From positions 64,132,685 through 64,196,684 of the forward strand of contig OW799236.1 in assembly GCA_941918925.1 (NCBI GenBank): DNA of 64,000 nt, read 5' to 3'. A model generated the notes under the pieces. The model did no database searches and had not been told where the DNA came from. It saw only the letters and a list, made by a program, of their open reading frames with translations. A program made the position numbers and the translations under genes. Below, in pieces: positions 54,715-64,000 of this stretch; position 1 is the first letter of the stretch; each line of letters begins with the position of its first letter. This DNA comes from Phyto melanocephala. Its lineage: Eukaryota; Arthropoda; Insecta; Diptera; Rhinophoridae.

Positions 54715-55891
54715 TTTTTTTTTTTTTTGATTTTGGTTACTTCTCACTAAAATTTTAATATGTATTTATAGACATTATATATTTTATATGCAAATTTTTC
54801 AAATCGCGCTTCAAAATATGTATGATTGATATTGCAATGAAGTAGCAAGTATGCATGAAAGTAGGCTGCTGTAAGCTTGCAAAAACATAAAATTAAAAAA
54901 GATATACAACAGTTTTATATTGAACTTTTTTTTTTCATTCATAACCATTTCATTGCCTTAAATGCCTGTATATACGTATAAAAACTAATCTTAGCTTTTG
55001 ACTTGGCTAAGCAATTTACGTAAATTCGTTTTCTTTATTTATAATATAATTCTAAAAAACTGTGTCTGTAAATGAAAAACTTTAAAAGCGGTGTGTATAG
55101 TCATCGATTAAGAATACAAAACGCTAACCTTTTACAATTTTTGTTCGTCTGTCTTTCTGTCTGTCTTCTTGAACTTAATTGGCTCAAACACTTTTGAATG
55201 AATTTTTTCTCCCTAAGTTAATATATAGAATACTTTTTATAGCAAGATAATATTTTATTTCTAGCCGAAAAAAGAAAATTAGCAAATAAAATGGTACTTA
55301 AAATGTTGATAGAAGTTGGTAAGAAATAAATGCGTACACAGATACGACAAAAGGAGGATTATAAAAGAAATATCATTAACATAAAAATTAGTTATTTGCA
55401 GTAACAACGATAACAGAATTTTTCTTTAAAATAATGCAATACAAAAATATAACTGTGGTTCAACTAGCTACAACAGCTACATGTATAATATCCAAATATT
55501 GATTGTAAGATAATGAAGTTCATTTGAGAGATTTCAAAACGTAGTGGTCATTAAAGAATATTCCTAAGTATCGAACAAATTTTACAAGCTAGCCATTCAA
55601 ACCAAATTTAAACTTCAAATTTAGACTAAGTGGATGCTTCGGTGAGCTAACTTTTTAGATACGGGGTTGTTATCACACCGTACGTAAAATACAACTCTGT
55701 ATAAAAATTATAATTTTATATACATTTTTATAACATTACCAAATCGAATAGACCAGTAATAAAAATCTATCATATTTTCTTTGCACACATGATTTTTTAA
55801 CACATCGAACTACTACATTCGGATTGTTGGCACTTATATCACTTTTGTTTACCACTGTATAAAAAATTGTTATTGTTCACAACAACTACAC
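54715..55891. other. spir intron, nothing recognised
   Basis: AT-rich, with a poly-T start after the preceding repeat. Confidence 0.4.
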
Positions 55892-56774
55892 CATTGAAAT
55901 TGAGAAAAAAATAAGAATTTCAAATTGTAATTGTGAAAATTCCAAATGAAAATGAGAATTTCAAATTGAAATTGAGAATATTCCAAATGAAATTAAGAAA
56001 ATTTCAAATGAAATTGAGAAAATGAGAAATTATAATTATATACCTATAAAAATTTGATTTAATTTTTGATAACACATTATACATTATAATATTATTGTGT
56101 AGTAAAAAACAAAAAAAGAACCAATGCGGACTCGTGAAACGTTGTAGTGTGCTGTATATCTCTACTGCAATCTCCGGTAGTAATACATATTTTTGAAGCA
56201 TTAATAACCTCTTCTAAAAAGGCAAGTCTCTGCTCTCCTACATTTGGGTAACTAACGTTCGGTACATTCATCTGTGCTTTAACATTACTTTTGATTTTGG
56301 ACCAAATACTTTCAATTTGGTTAAGCATTGGTGAGTAGGGGTTCAATCGTAAAAGTGTGGCTGGAGTGTTTTCAATAATGAATTGTAGGCGATTGTGGCA
56401 GGCAGCATTGTCACAAACCAATACTAGCTCCGATAACTCCATTCCTAGCTCTTCCCACCTATCAAGACCAACTCATTTGCGCTGTCAGTTCTAAACGAAT
56501 CTCTACGACCTTATTGATTTTTAAATACATATGTACTTATGTATGCACATATATATTTTTTCTCTTTTTCATTTGGAATTTTCTCAATTTCAAATTGAAA
56601 TTCTTAATTTTATTTGGAATTTTCTCAATTTCAATTTGAAATTCTCATTTGGAATTTTCGCAATAACAATTTGAAATTTCCATTTTCATTTGGAAATTTC
56701 TCAATTTGAAATTGAAATTCCTACTTTTGTTTGGTATTTTCTCAATTTCAACTGGAATTTTCTCAATTTCAATG
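55892..56774 (-). mobile_element. IS630/Tc1-type remnant between AATTTCAAATTGA-type inverted arrays
   Basis: The ends CATTGAAATTGAGAAAA (55892) and the complement (to 56774) are inverted. Each is followed inward by an array of about 140-200 bp of loosely repeated TTTCAAATTGAAATTGAGAA and ATTCCAAATGA units in opposite orientation on the two sides. A transposase fragment lies between on the minus strand. No clear TA duplication. Confidence 0.65.
56092..56442 (-). pseudogene. IS630/Tc1-type transposase C-terminal fragment
   Basis: 116 codons. LVLVCDNAACHNRL has the second catalytic Asp, and RLNPYSPMLNQIESIWSKIK the catalytic Glu 32 residues later, the layout of DDE_3 transposases. The first catalytic Asp and the DNA-binding region are absent: 5' of the fragment there is room for only about 300 bp. 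The ending is poorly conserved. It is not functional. Confidence 0.75.
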
Positions 56775-58319
56775 AAAAAGGGGTTAATTAATATTTATTT
56801 ACTTTTTTTTTGGTAAAACATATGTATGTATTTTAATTATATTTAATAATTTTTTGTTTAATTTTATTTTTATTTTTTTTACTTTTTTTAAGGCATTTAA
56901 CTTGTAGTGTGGGTTTTTTATTGGTTGGTAGTTGTTAAAAATTATTTAATTTTTCTAATTTAAAAATAAAAAATATTTATTGAAACTGAACAAAATTAAA
57001 GTGAATTAAAGTAGTCGTTTATTAAAAGAAGAAAAACAACATATATATAAAACTTGGTAAATTGTTAAATTAAACAAAGTGTAATCTTTTATAACACTTT
57101 TAATGTTTTCATATCAATGTTTTAAGCATGATATAGAAGAATTTTCTTTTTAAATATTGTACATACTACAACAACTAAATATGTTTTTGATTAAAAATAT
57201 CAACAACGAATCCAAATTGTTGAAAAATGGCAACTCTAAATGAATTACCTCAACTACTACATTCTACTGTATTACCATTCCACTGTACTGCATACCTACC
57301 TACTACTGTTACCACTACATACTGCTATAAATAAAAACATGTCTGCTACTTCTACATACTACTACTTTGTGCGATATGTGAATATTTTACAGAGGATCCC
57401 TATAGCCAGGATAAATATCATAGATTCTTTGACAACGCCTTAGAATGTAAATATGCTAAAAACAAAGAAATGTGTTTCTTTAATTTTTATATGAAAAAAA
57501 AATTAAAACGCTTATACTATACATGTGTTATCCATATACTACATACATACATACATAATCAGTAAAGAGTCATTTATGGATTCGTAAAATTTATTTTTTT
57601 GTAAATATGAAGACAACAACATAAACAAACATATCTCCTTTGTTGTTGCTTGTTCTATGTATGTGTCAATATCTCTTGTTTTTTTAGTCTGTCAGTTGAA
57701 ATCTATGGCTTTTTTAACTTTCATTACTTTTCACTTACAACACTACTAACTAATAACAGAACATATGTATGGATGTACTTTCTTTTAACTTGCACTTTTA
57801 CTTAAATTATACCATCCTTAATGTTAGGTGTACGGCGGGATGCATGACTGGAGGTTAGCTAAAAGGAAATTTCCTTCAGTTGTTTTGTTTGTTTTCTTAT
57901 TTATTCTTTTCATTTACATACATACATACATATATACATTTAAAAAGCTTTTTTTTATTTAGTATTGTAAAAAACATTTAAATGCTTAATCATCATCTTT
58001 AGTTTATTACACTCATTATTATTTGTTAAAAATTATTTTTGTTTGCATTATTTAGTTTTCTTCTGCTTTTTTTTAGTACATAATGTTTTATAAATTTATG
58101 GCATTGCAGAAAATATTTGTTTCAAAAGATTATTGAATGACAGTCTTTTTCATAAAAATAAAACAGAGGATTATATGCAAATCTAATTTTCATCGAAAGT
58201 CTGAAAATCTGTAAACCTAACGTGTAAAAATGTCAAAAATTAATTTGATTTTAATAATAAAGTTCTGCTCGTCTAAAACTATTTTTATTTTGACGCCATA
58301 TTTTTATATATCTGCACAC
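56775..58319. other. spir intron, simple repeats only
   Basis: AT-rich with short ACAT runs (57541, 57918). Nothing coding is supported. Confidence 0.4.
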
Positions 58320-59610
58320 AGGGTGGGCCAAAAGTCATCATGGAGTTTAATAATTTTTCAATTTTTTTTAATATATATATTTTTTTTTATTTTATTATTC
58401 GAATAAACCTGGAGAATAAATAATTATGAGATTCACAACAGAACAAAGGTCTAGAATAATAGAATTTTGTTAACGCAAAGAGCATATTGTCGACATTTTG
58501 ACGTTAGAATTTCGGTCCTGAATCATGTTTTGTTACTTATTTCTTCAACACCAGCAACATGGCACCGTAAGAGGTTTGCCTCGAACAGTTAGACCACGTT
58601 TAATTCGCACTGCAAAAAATATTGAATATAAAGAGCAAATTGTTAACGAAACATCAGAGACATCTGCTCAGCTAGGGATGGCTCAGTCGTTACTACGTTG
58701 CATTTCAAAAAACGATATGCTGTTATTCCCATATAAGGTGCAACTGGTGCAAGAATTCCCGCAGATTATCAGCAACGTCTCAATTTTAAAGTTAAATTGC
58801 AACAGTTGGCTAGAAATGAAATCAACTTTATTAAAAAACAGATTATGAGTGATCAAGCACTTAAGCAGAGCTGAAAAAACAAAAAAGGTTAGGGGTGATC
58901 CAAATACAAATCTGTATTTAAAACATGGTTATATACATACATACATATATTCTAATCGACATATTGCTTCAAATCAGTGTCATACCTCCGCAAGCTAAAA
59001 TTTGCCGCTTTACGCTTCAACAAGATTTAAAAATATTGCAACTTTGCAAAAATCAAAAATATCCACGATCTAAGCAATTCGCTATTTCACGATATAGAAT
59101 GTTGAGAGTTTTTCACAAATTCACTATTCGCTTAGAAGGTTCTTTTGACTTAGCAATTGAAAACAAACAATCATCCTCTTTATTTAGGCCTCTATGTTTT
59201 AACTTTACAGAAGCTTGACTCGAATTTGGTTGAAAAATAATATTTTTTAATGGGTCGCATTTCGACAGCAATAAACAAAGTTTCCACACTGAATATCGGA
59301 AAACCCGCACTTTATTGCCGGAAAGTCATTTTAAAGTGGTGGCATCATTGGCCTAACTTTTCAGAAAATGCTGATTTAAATTCCGTTTCAGTCAAGGGCA
59401 GAATAATCTTTGGTTTCAGCAGGATGCCTCATGCCAAACAATCGATTTTTTGCGCTCTTAATCCAGTAATCGTATTTTAAGTCGCCTTGGCGGTATCCCT
59501 TTAGACCTTTTTTTTTGTTAGTGAAGGCCTGGAAAATAAAACTGACAGGAAGATGTACTGCAAAGCCAGTAGCTAACTGACAGGAAGACAAACTAATTTT
59601 AATAAATTGT
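58320..59610 (+). pseudogene. Decayed mariner-relative transposon (transposase in pieces)
   Basis: CAGGGTGGGCCAAAAGTCA at about 58320 looks like a terminal repeat of this transposon class. From ATG 58426 MRFTTEQRSRIIEFC and a stop follow; then (58525 on) HGTVRGLPRTVRPRLIRTAK, ISKNDMLLFPYKVQLVQE and, after a frame change, YQQRLNFKVKLQQLARNEIN with SDQ where the first catalytic Asp-Glu is usually seen. Near 59400 QNNLWFQQDASC is the second catalytic block. Then TIDFL and ILSRLGG appear in decayed form. No right end was found. It is related to, but distinct from, the rosa-like element at 38759. Confidence 0.7.
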
Positions 59611-59780
59611 ATACTTCTTAGAAAATAATAAACTTTTTATTCCCCGAAGGTACAGCATCCCCTAATCAATATATCGACCCCTGTGAGCAAAATTATCGTA
59701 TGTTGCAAAAACAAAATATTACAGGAGAGCGTTTTTATTAGTTTTAAATAAATAAAAACGTAAATAACACTGCTACATTA

Positions 59781-60671
59781 GGGTGATCAACTCGGTTTTA
59801 CAACCGGTGGAAAACCCGGTTTTTTTCTTCTTTCAGCTGGCGGTTTTTTCTAAATGTTAATTTTTCGAATATCGAATACACCAGTTTTTTTTTTTATTTT
59901 ATTAAGTTTATTTTCATATATCTTCGTAACCAGTCGTACTATAGTATATTTAGAACGCTAAAAGTTTCCAAAAATCAGAAAATAAAAACTATTAAATATT
60001 CTTCCATAATATTGTAAGAAATTTATTTGTTGTTTAAAAAACAAATGTAAAATAAGAAAAACAATTGATCTTTAATATTATCTTTTTATAGGATATAAGC
60101 CTAACATTAAAAGTTAGAGGTAATTGAAGCATAAACTTAGCTGATCGATCACTTTTAGGTAAAAAGTGTAGTTACAATAAAGAAAACCCAATAATCTTTA
60201 CTTCCAGATCCAAATTTTAATTAATGGCATTGAGTGTCTGTCAACTTAAATTTCAATTAAACCATCGAACAAACTAGTGTATGTCTGTCTGGGGTATAAT
60301 AAAGAATTTTTAAAATTAAATTTTAAAAACTTACAAAACTTGTATGTAATTGTATTTATTTATTTTACATGTAAAGAGTACCGTTTGTCCTTAAATTCAA
60401 CTAATTAAAACCAAATTTGTCAACTGCATTCATGTCAGTTATTGCGTTATTGTGCAGCCAAACGTATATAAACTGTAAAAATTTTATATTCATATATAAA
60501 TTTTATTTTAATTTTTTTTTTACAATATTTTTTAATTTTTTCTTTAAATATTATATATTCGAACCGGTTAACCGGTTTTTTTCTCAATTTTCAAAATAGC
60601 AAAAGGTTTTTTTTTAAATTTCAAACTATTTGAAAACCGGTTTCTTAAAAAAGTCGAATAATCGATCACCC
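59781..60671. mobile_element. GGGTGATC-type MITE, full copy
   Basis: GGGTGATC at 59781 and GATCACCC to 60671, with TA on both outer sides. Inside the right end is the palindrome AACCGGTTAACCGGTT (60563) and CCGGTTT motifs; CCGGTTT motifs also occur near the left end. No coding. A truncated relative lies at 43166-43641. Confidence 0.7.
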
Positions 60672-60673
60672 TA

Positions 60674-61074
60674 TGCTACATACGATAAAATATACACAGT
60701 ATAAACTCCATAACAGTTATCAGCAGGTAGATTAATAGATATAGAACCAATTTGCATAAAAAAGTCAATTTCTAAAGAAACATAACACGATAATTTCGCA
60801 CGAGGGTTCGATATATATTTTGAGAGCACATTGTACTTCAGTTGCCAACTAGTAACTGTTAGCGATGAATGATGATGACTTATTTTGTTACTTTTTTTGT
60901 AATGAATCATGTATACATGAAAAAAATGAATAGTCTAAATTTAGTTTTCTGAAATGCCATAAAAAATACATTTACCTCACTTAAAGATTCATAAGTACAT
61001 ACATTTTAAACATAAATTTAGATAAAACCCGTTATTTAAAAAATTATTTGAAAGTCTTTATTAAAATTCCTTAG
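60674..61074. other. End of spir intron before 61075
   Basis: Nothing recognised apart from the acceptor TTCCTTAG. Confidence 0.4.
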
Positions 61075-61250
61075 CATACGATTTGGCCACACAATGCGAA
61101 TTTAGACGGGTTTCGGGTCGACGTCATACTATTGTTGGTTGTCAAAGTAATTTCGATGAGACACATTCGATGCCAACGTCACGACCGAATTCACGACAAT
61201 CGAATGTGCACGGCAATGTTGGCAGTGATAACGTGAGCACAGCCAAGCAG
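61075..61250 (+). CDS. spir: spir exon
   Basis: The acceptor is AAATTCCTTAG and the donor CAG|GTAAGA. Two bases complete Thr from the exon at 51702, then 58 codons: [31 protein letters not shown], Ser/Asn-rich sequence and STAKQ. A conserved basic patch ([10 protein letters not shown]) precedes the Spir-box exon. It ends in phase 0 before a 70-bp intron. Confidence 0.92.
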
Positions 61251-61320
61251 GTAAGAAAAAATTCTTTTTACATAATCTCTGTAATCTTAATTTATATTTA
61301 ATCTAAAATCTTTTTTTCAG

Positions 61321-61722
61321 CTACACAATGATTACAACCAACAACAACAACAACAAGAGACTCATCTACAGCAGAAGCAACAATTTAATCGCTCTGAAAG
61401 TCCCAATGATGAGGATATTAACAACATTGGCAATTCATCATCCTCTCTTGGCCCGTGGAACAAGTCCTTTATGGATGAGAAGACTTGGAACGAACGTGGC
61501 GATGATCGTCTATCCTTAACACTAGAAGAGATTGTGCACATTCGTTCTGTTATGACAAAAGCCGAGTTGGAGGGTCTTCCTGTGGGTATACGTGTCAAGG
61601 AGGATGTTGAAAGGCGTAAAATATGTTTTTTGTGCCTGCGTACAAGATTCTCAATATTTGGTCCCTGGGGTGTACAGTGTAAAATATGCCAACGTACCGT
61701 ATGTTCCAAATGTTATACAAAG
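61321..61722 (+). CDS. spir: spir exon, Spir-box and modified FYVE finger
   Basis: 134 codons in phase 0 between TTTTTTTCAG and AAG|GTAAGT. A Gln-rich start (six Gln in a row, then QQKQQ) is followed by [20 protein letters not shown]. The Spir-box [18 protein letters not shown] at about residues 61-78 is the signature of the family and binds partners such as Rab GTPases and myosin V in known Spire proteins. The modified FYVE finger starts [20 protein letters not shown] and has paired cysteines CFLC, CKIC and CSKC for zinc. It mediates membrane association. The next exon supplies its C-terminal part. Best evidence for the gene's identity. Confidence 0.95.
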
Positions 61723-61795
61723 GTAAGTAAATACACATTCCTTTATTAAAATTTATCGCCTTTAGTGATTACGAATTTTTATATTTATTCTTTAG

Positions 61796-61999
61796 ATGCG
61801 CATACCATCCGAACACTTCCGTAATGTTCCACTTGTTTTAATATCACCCTCATTATTGGCAAGTCCCGCTGGTTCAAGTACACCTTCTCCTTCCCATCAT
61901 GCCCGTTACATGCACTCATCATCGACGGGCAATATTTTAGATGAAAATTTCCCCAAATCATTGATCGAAAGATTAATGGGTTCAGAGGCAGAGCGAAAG
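61796..61999 (+). CDS. spir: spir exon, after the FYVE finger
   Basis: 68 codons in phase 0 between TTCTTTAG and [29 protein letters not shown] continues the finger domain directly from CSKCYTK; then a Ser/Pro-rich stretch and [17 protein letters not shown]. The first Met is internal, not a start. The remaining C-terminal exon(s) are beyond 62000. Confidence 0.93.
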
Positions 62000-63054
62000 G
62001 TAATTACAACTAACATAAGAAAATTATTTATTAGGTGTCAAAAAATAGGTAATTTTTAAGCGTTTGCAAAGACTGAAAATATAAGAATGCATATGAACAA
62101 AATTATTTTGAGAAAAGCATATACATACTTATGTATGTTTTTAGATATTGAATATAATTTAGTTTTAAAAGCCACAGCTTCACATGGTGACGGATGTGAA
62201 AAATTCCATTTCTAGCGACTATTTCTTAGATCTTGTAGATTATGCTCAGTTTGTAGTTTATTGCCATAGACTCGCGGCTTCTAAAAACACCACATACAAA
62301 ATCTAGCGGCTTAAATCCCCTAGTCATTATGGCCAAATCGTTTATGCAATATTTTCATTAATCACATGTCTTTTAGTCTATATCGTGTTATTTGGACCAA
62401 AAAAAAAAAGGTTATCACTATAGCGCTCAACATTGTTGTTTTTAAATAATTAAGAACGATGACGCTCACCGGAATCAGTCGGCCTTATTGTGAATGAGTG
62501 ACAATCTAAATATAAAAAAAGAGTAACTTGACTGACTGACTGACTGAAACATCATCGCACAGCCCAAACGCAAAGAGCTAGATAGAGACTTGAAATTTTA
62601 CAAACGGTGTATATGATGTATAGCTCCACTAAGAAGGGATTTTCGGAAATTCGTACTTTAAGGGGGTAAAGTCGGTAGCCTTATATCTGCTAAATAAAAA
62701 ATTATTACAGATTAAGGTATTGTAAACTACTCAAAAAATAAGCTAACAGGTGTCTGTCTGTATCAACCACTAAAAGAAAAAAAACGGGTAAAAACTATAA
62801 TTTGGCACTTTTTTGGTACCCTATGTAACTTACAAACACATAAAGCTAGGAAAAAGAATTAAATTGTATTAGTTACTATTAATATGGTTTTTTCAATTAT
62901 GCATGCATAACATTAAAAATAATATAATTATTTATGTGAAATTGCAAACTTTAAGGGGGCAAAACGGACTAAATAAGCGAAATTTCTGGAAAATATGAAT
63001 ATTTCCCAATTTTTCCGTTAAATTTGAAATAGAAAATTTCACCAGACAAAATAA
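62000..63054. other. spir intron, nothing firmly recognised
   Basis: A TTGACTGACTGACTGACTGA tract at about 62527 followed by CACAGCCCAAACGCAAAGAG looks like old repeat sequence. No coding supported. Confidence 0.4.
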
Positions 63055-63315
63055 TGTAATTCAGTAAAAATTTATAGGATTTCTTACGATCTTAAATAAA
63101 CAGCAAGTTTGCTTTTTCTAAATAATAAAATTAATTTACTTTATTGTCTAATTATTAAAAGCTATAAAATCTATTCACGTCGTTAGTCCTTCACTATCTT
63201 TTTACGAGGGAGTCTTTATTCTTCAGTCTCGTCAATTCATGTTGAGTTCGAACTATATTTTCGGTGATAGCACTGTTAGCGATTTCTTTACATGTAGAAT
63301 TGATACGCTACATCA
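63055..63315 (-). repeat. 3' LTR of a Ty3/Gypsy-type element
   Basis: On the minus strand it starts TGATGTAGCG right after a purine tract (AAGGGGGAG) and ends AATTACA, about 261 bp, TG...CA. A possible AATAAA lies at about 63150 on that strand. The far LTR is beyond the window, so the length is inferred from the TG/CA ends only. Confidence 0.65.
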
Positions 63316-64000
63316 CTCCCCCTTCAGTAACGCTGTCCAAGGTAAAATGAACATATTTCGTAGGACGTTTTATTTGTCGGCCTCGGCGATTGATTGGAAC
63401 TGGTTCAGGTGTTACCGTTTCAGAAGGTTCAGTTTTTATTAAAGATTGCGTTTGTTCAGTAGTCATTAGTGGTTTTGACGCTTTAATATTCTGTGCCTGC
63501 TGGGAAGTTGATGGTTGTTGGTTTTCAAGCAAATCTTGAGTTTCCAGATTGCTCACGTAAGCTGCTTTCACTCTATCTATGCTAACTTTTGTAAACTTAT
63601 CGCCAATTCTTATATCAAAAGTTTTATTATCTCTACCTAAAACTTTATAGGGGCCATCGTACGGAGATTTAAGTGGTGGTCGCACTGTGTCATCACGAAG
63701 AAATACATGTGTGCAGTGTGCGAGATCCTTTTGAACGAATGTTTTGTTCCTACAATGTTGAGACGTTGGCACCGGTTTGAGATCAATAATTATATTACGT
63801 AAGTTTTTTACAAAGTCACTTCCAATATATTCACTAGATGATTTTTCGAAAAATTCACCTGGTAATCTTATAGTTGATCCATACACCATTTCAGCTGGGG
63901 ACGCATTCAAATCCGCTTTTAAGGTTGCACGTAATCCAAGCAGTACGATAGGTAAGCTATCAAACCAGTCGCTAGATGTTCGATGCATGCGTTCTATTAA
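63308..64000 (-). CDS. Ty3/Gypsy Pol, integrase C-terminal part (cut by right edge)
   Basis: The frame is open from the window edge (LIER before the first Met at 63988) to the stop just inside the LTR. SLPIVLLGLRATLKADLNAS and PAEMVYGSTIRLPGEFF are the end of a Gypsy integrase core. LKSPYDGPYKVLGRDNKTFD is the C-terminal SH3-like part (residues about 105-145). The tail is Gln/Thr/Pro-rich and ends RRGRQIKRPTKYVHF. This is the 3' end of pol; no envelope gene follows before the LTR. The visible 230 codons are unbroken, so the element may be fairly young. Confidence 0.85.
   Translation of the reverse strand, partial: LIERMHRTSSDWFDSLPIVLLGLRATLKADLNASPAEMVYGSTIRLPGEFFEKSSSEYIGSDFVKNLRNIIIDLKPVPTSQHCRNKTFVQKDLAHCTHVFLRDDTVRPPLKSPYDGPYKVLGRDNKTFDIRIGDKFTKVSIDRVKAAYVSNLETQDLLENQQPSTSQQAQNIKASKPLMTTEQTQSLIKTEPSETVTPEPVPINRRGRQIKRPTKYVHFTLDSVTEGGVM

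Larger units (their letters stand above)
1..61999 (+). other. spir: spir (spire) gene region, partial at both ends
   Basis: This entry spans the visible part of one gene. Spire proteins nucleate actin filaments through tandem WH2 motifs, work with formins through the KIND domain, and are targeted to vesicle membranes by the C-terminal Spir-box and modified FYVE finger. In flies the gene acts in oocyte cytoplasmic organisation. The sequence shows WH2-type coding in 1-451, a low-complexity linker in 47686-51702, the Spir-box and Cys-rich finger in 61321-61722, and further C-terminal coding to 61999. All exon junctions have GT/AG borders and compatible phases: 61 to 128, 239 to 319, 451 or 16461 to 47686, 47882 to 51456, 51702 to 61075, 61250 to 61321, 61722 to 61796. 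The KIND-encoding exons and the last exon(s) lie outside. Intron lengths are 66, 79, 70 and 73 bp against 47 kb, 3.6 kb and 9.4 kb; the large ones are full of transposons. Orthology was recognised from the protein, not by a search. Confidence 0.93.

Noticed and set aside
1..64000. CRISPR arrays, operons, bacterial genes, rRNA
   Set aside because: None seen; introns, fly repeats and spir show eukaryotic nuclear DNA.

Overview
The window is AT-rich eukaryotic DNA, best read as part of a higher (brachyceran, probably calyptrate) fly genome. It carries one host gene on the + strand, the fly orthologue of spire (spir), an actin-nucleation factor. Nine coding exons can be placed with matching splice sites and phases: 1-61, 128-239, 319-451, an alternative first exon at 16191-16461, then 47686-47882, 51456-51702, 61075-61250, 61321-61722 and 61796-61999. 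The first three encode the WH2-type actin-binding stretch just downstream of the KIND domain, which lies before the window. The last ones encode the Spir-box and the modified FYVE zinc finger. The gene starts before and continues past the window.

The introns are of two kinds: four of 66-79 bp, and three large ones of 3.6, 9.4 and 47 kb. The 47 kb intron (452-47685) holds the alternative first exon, which gives a predicted short isoform without KIND and WH2 motifs, like Drosophila SpirC. Both the exon at 451 and the one at 16461 end in phase 1 and join the same acceptor at 47686.

The rest is transposon debris. The main block (18732-30909) is a BEL/Pao-type LTR retrotransposon in tandem: LTR-internal-LTR-internal-LTR, with one 5-bp target duplication (ATATG) around the whole 12.2 kb. 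Both units have the same two reading-frame breaks in reverse transcriptase. The site after the LTR, where a tRNA primer would bind, is perfectly complementary over 16 nt to a segment inside the LTR. The BEL block itself sits in an older DINE-1-like repeat.

Other elements: at least seven DINE-1/INE-1-like (Helentron-type) repeats in two subfamilies; a DD41D (rosa-like) mariner relative at 38759-41836 with a hAT element nested in it (40080-41631); a second decayed relative at 58320-59610; a hAT-type non-autonomous element (13280-14271); a small element with P-element-like ends and 8-bp duplication (42573-42755); an IS630/Tc1-type remnant inside satellite-like inverted ends (55892-56774); several MITEs and foldback repeats; two decayed transposon genes (16576-17538 minus; 52595-52969 plus); and the 3' end of a Ty3/Gypsy element on the minus strand (63055-64000). 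No RNA genes, CRISPR arrays or bacterial-type features were seen.
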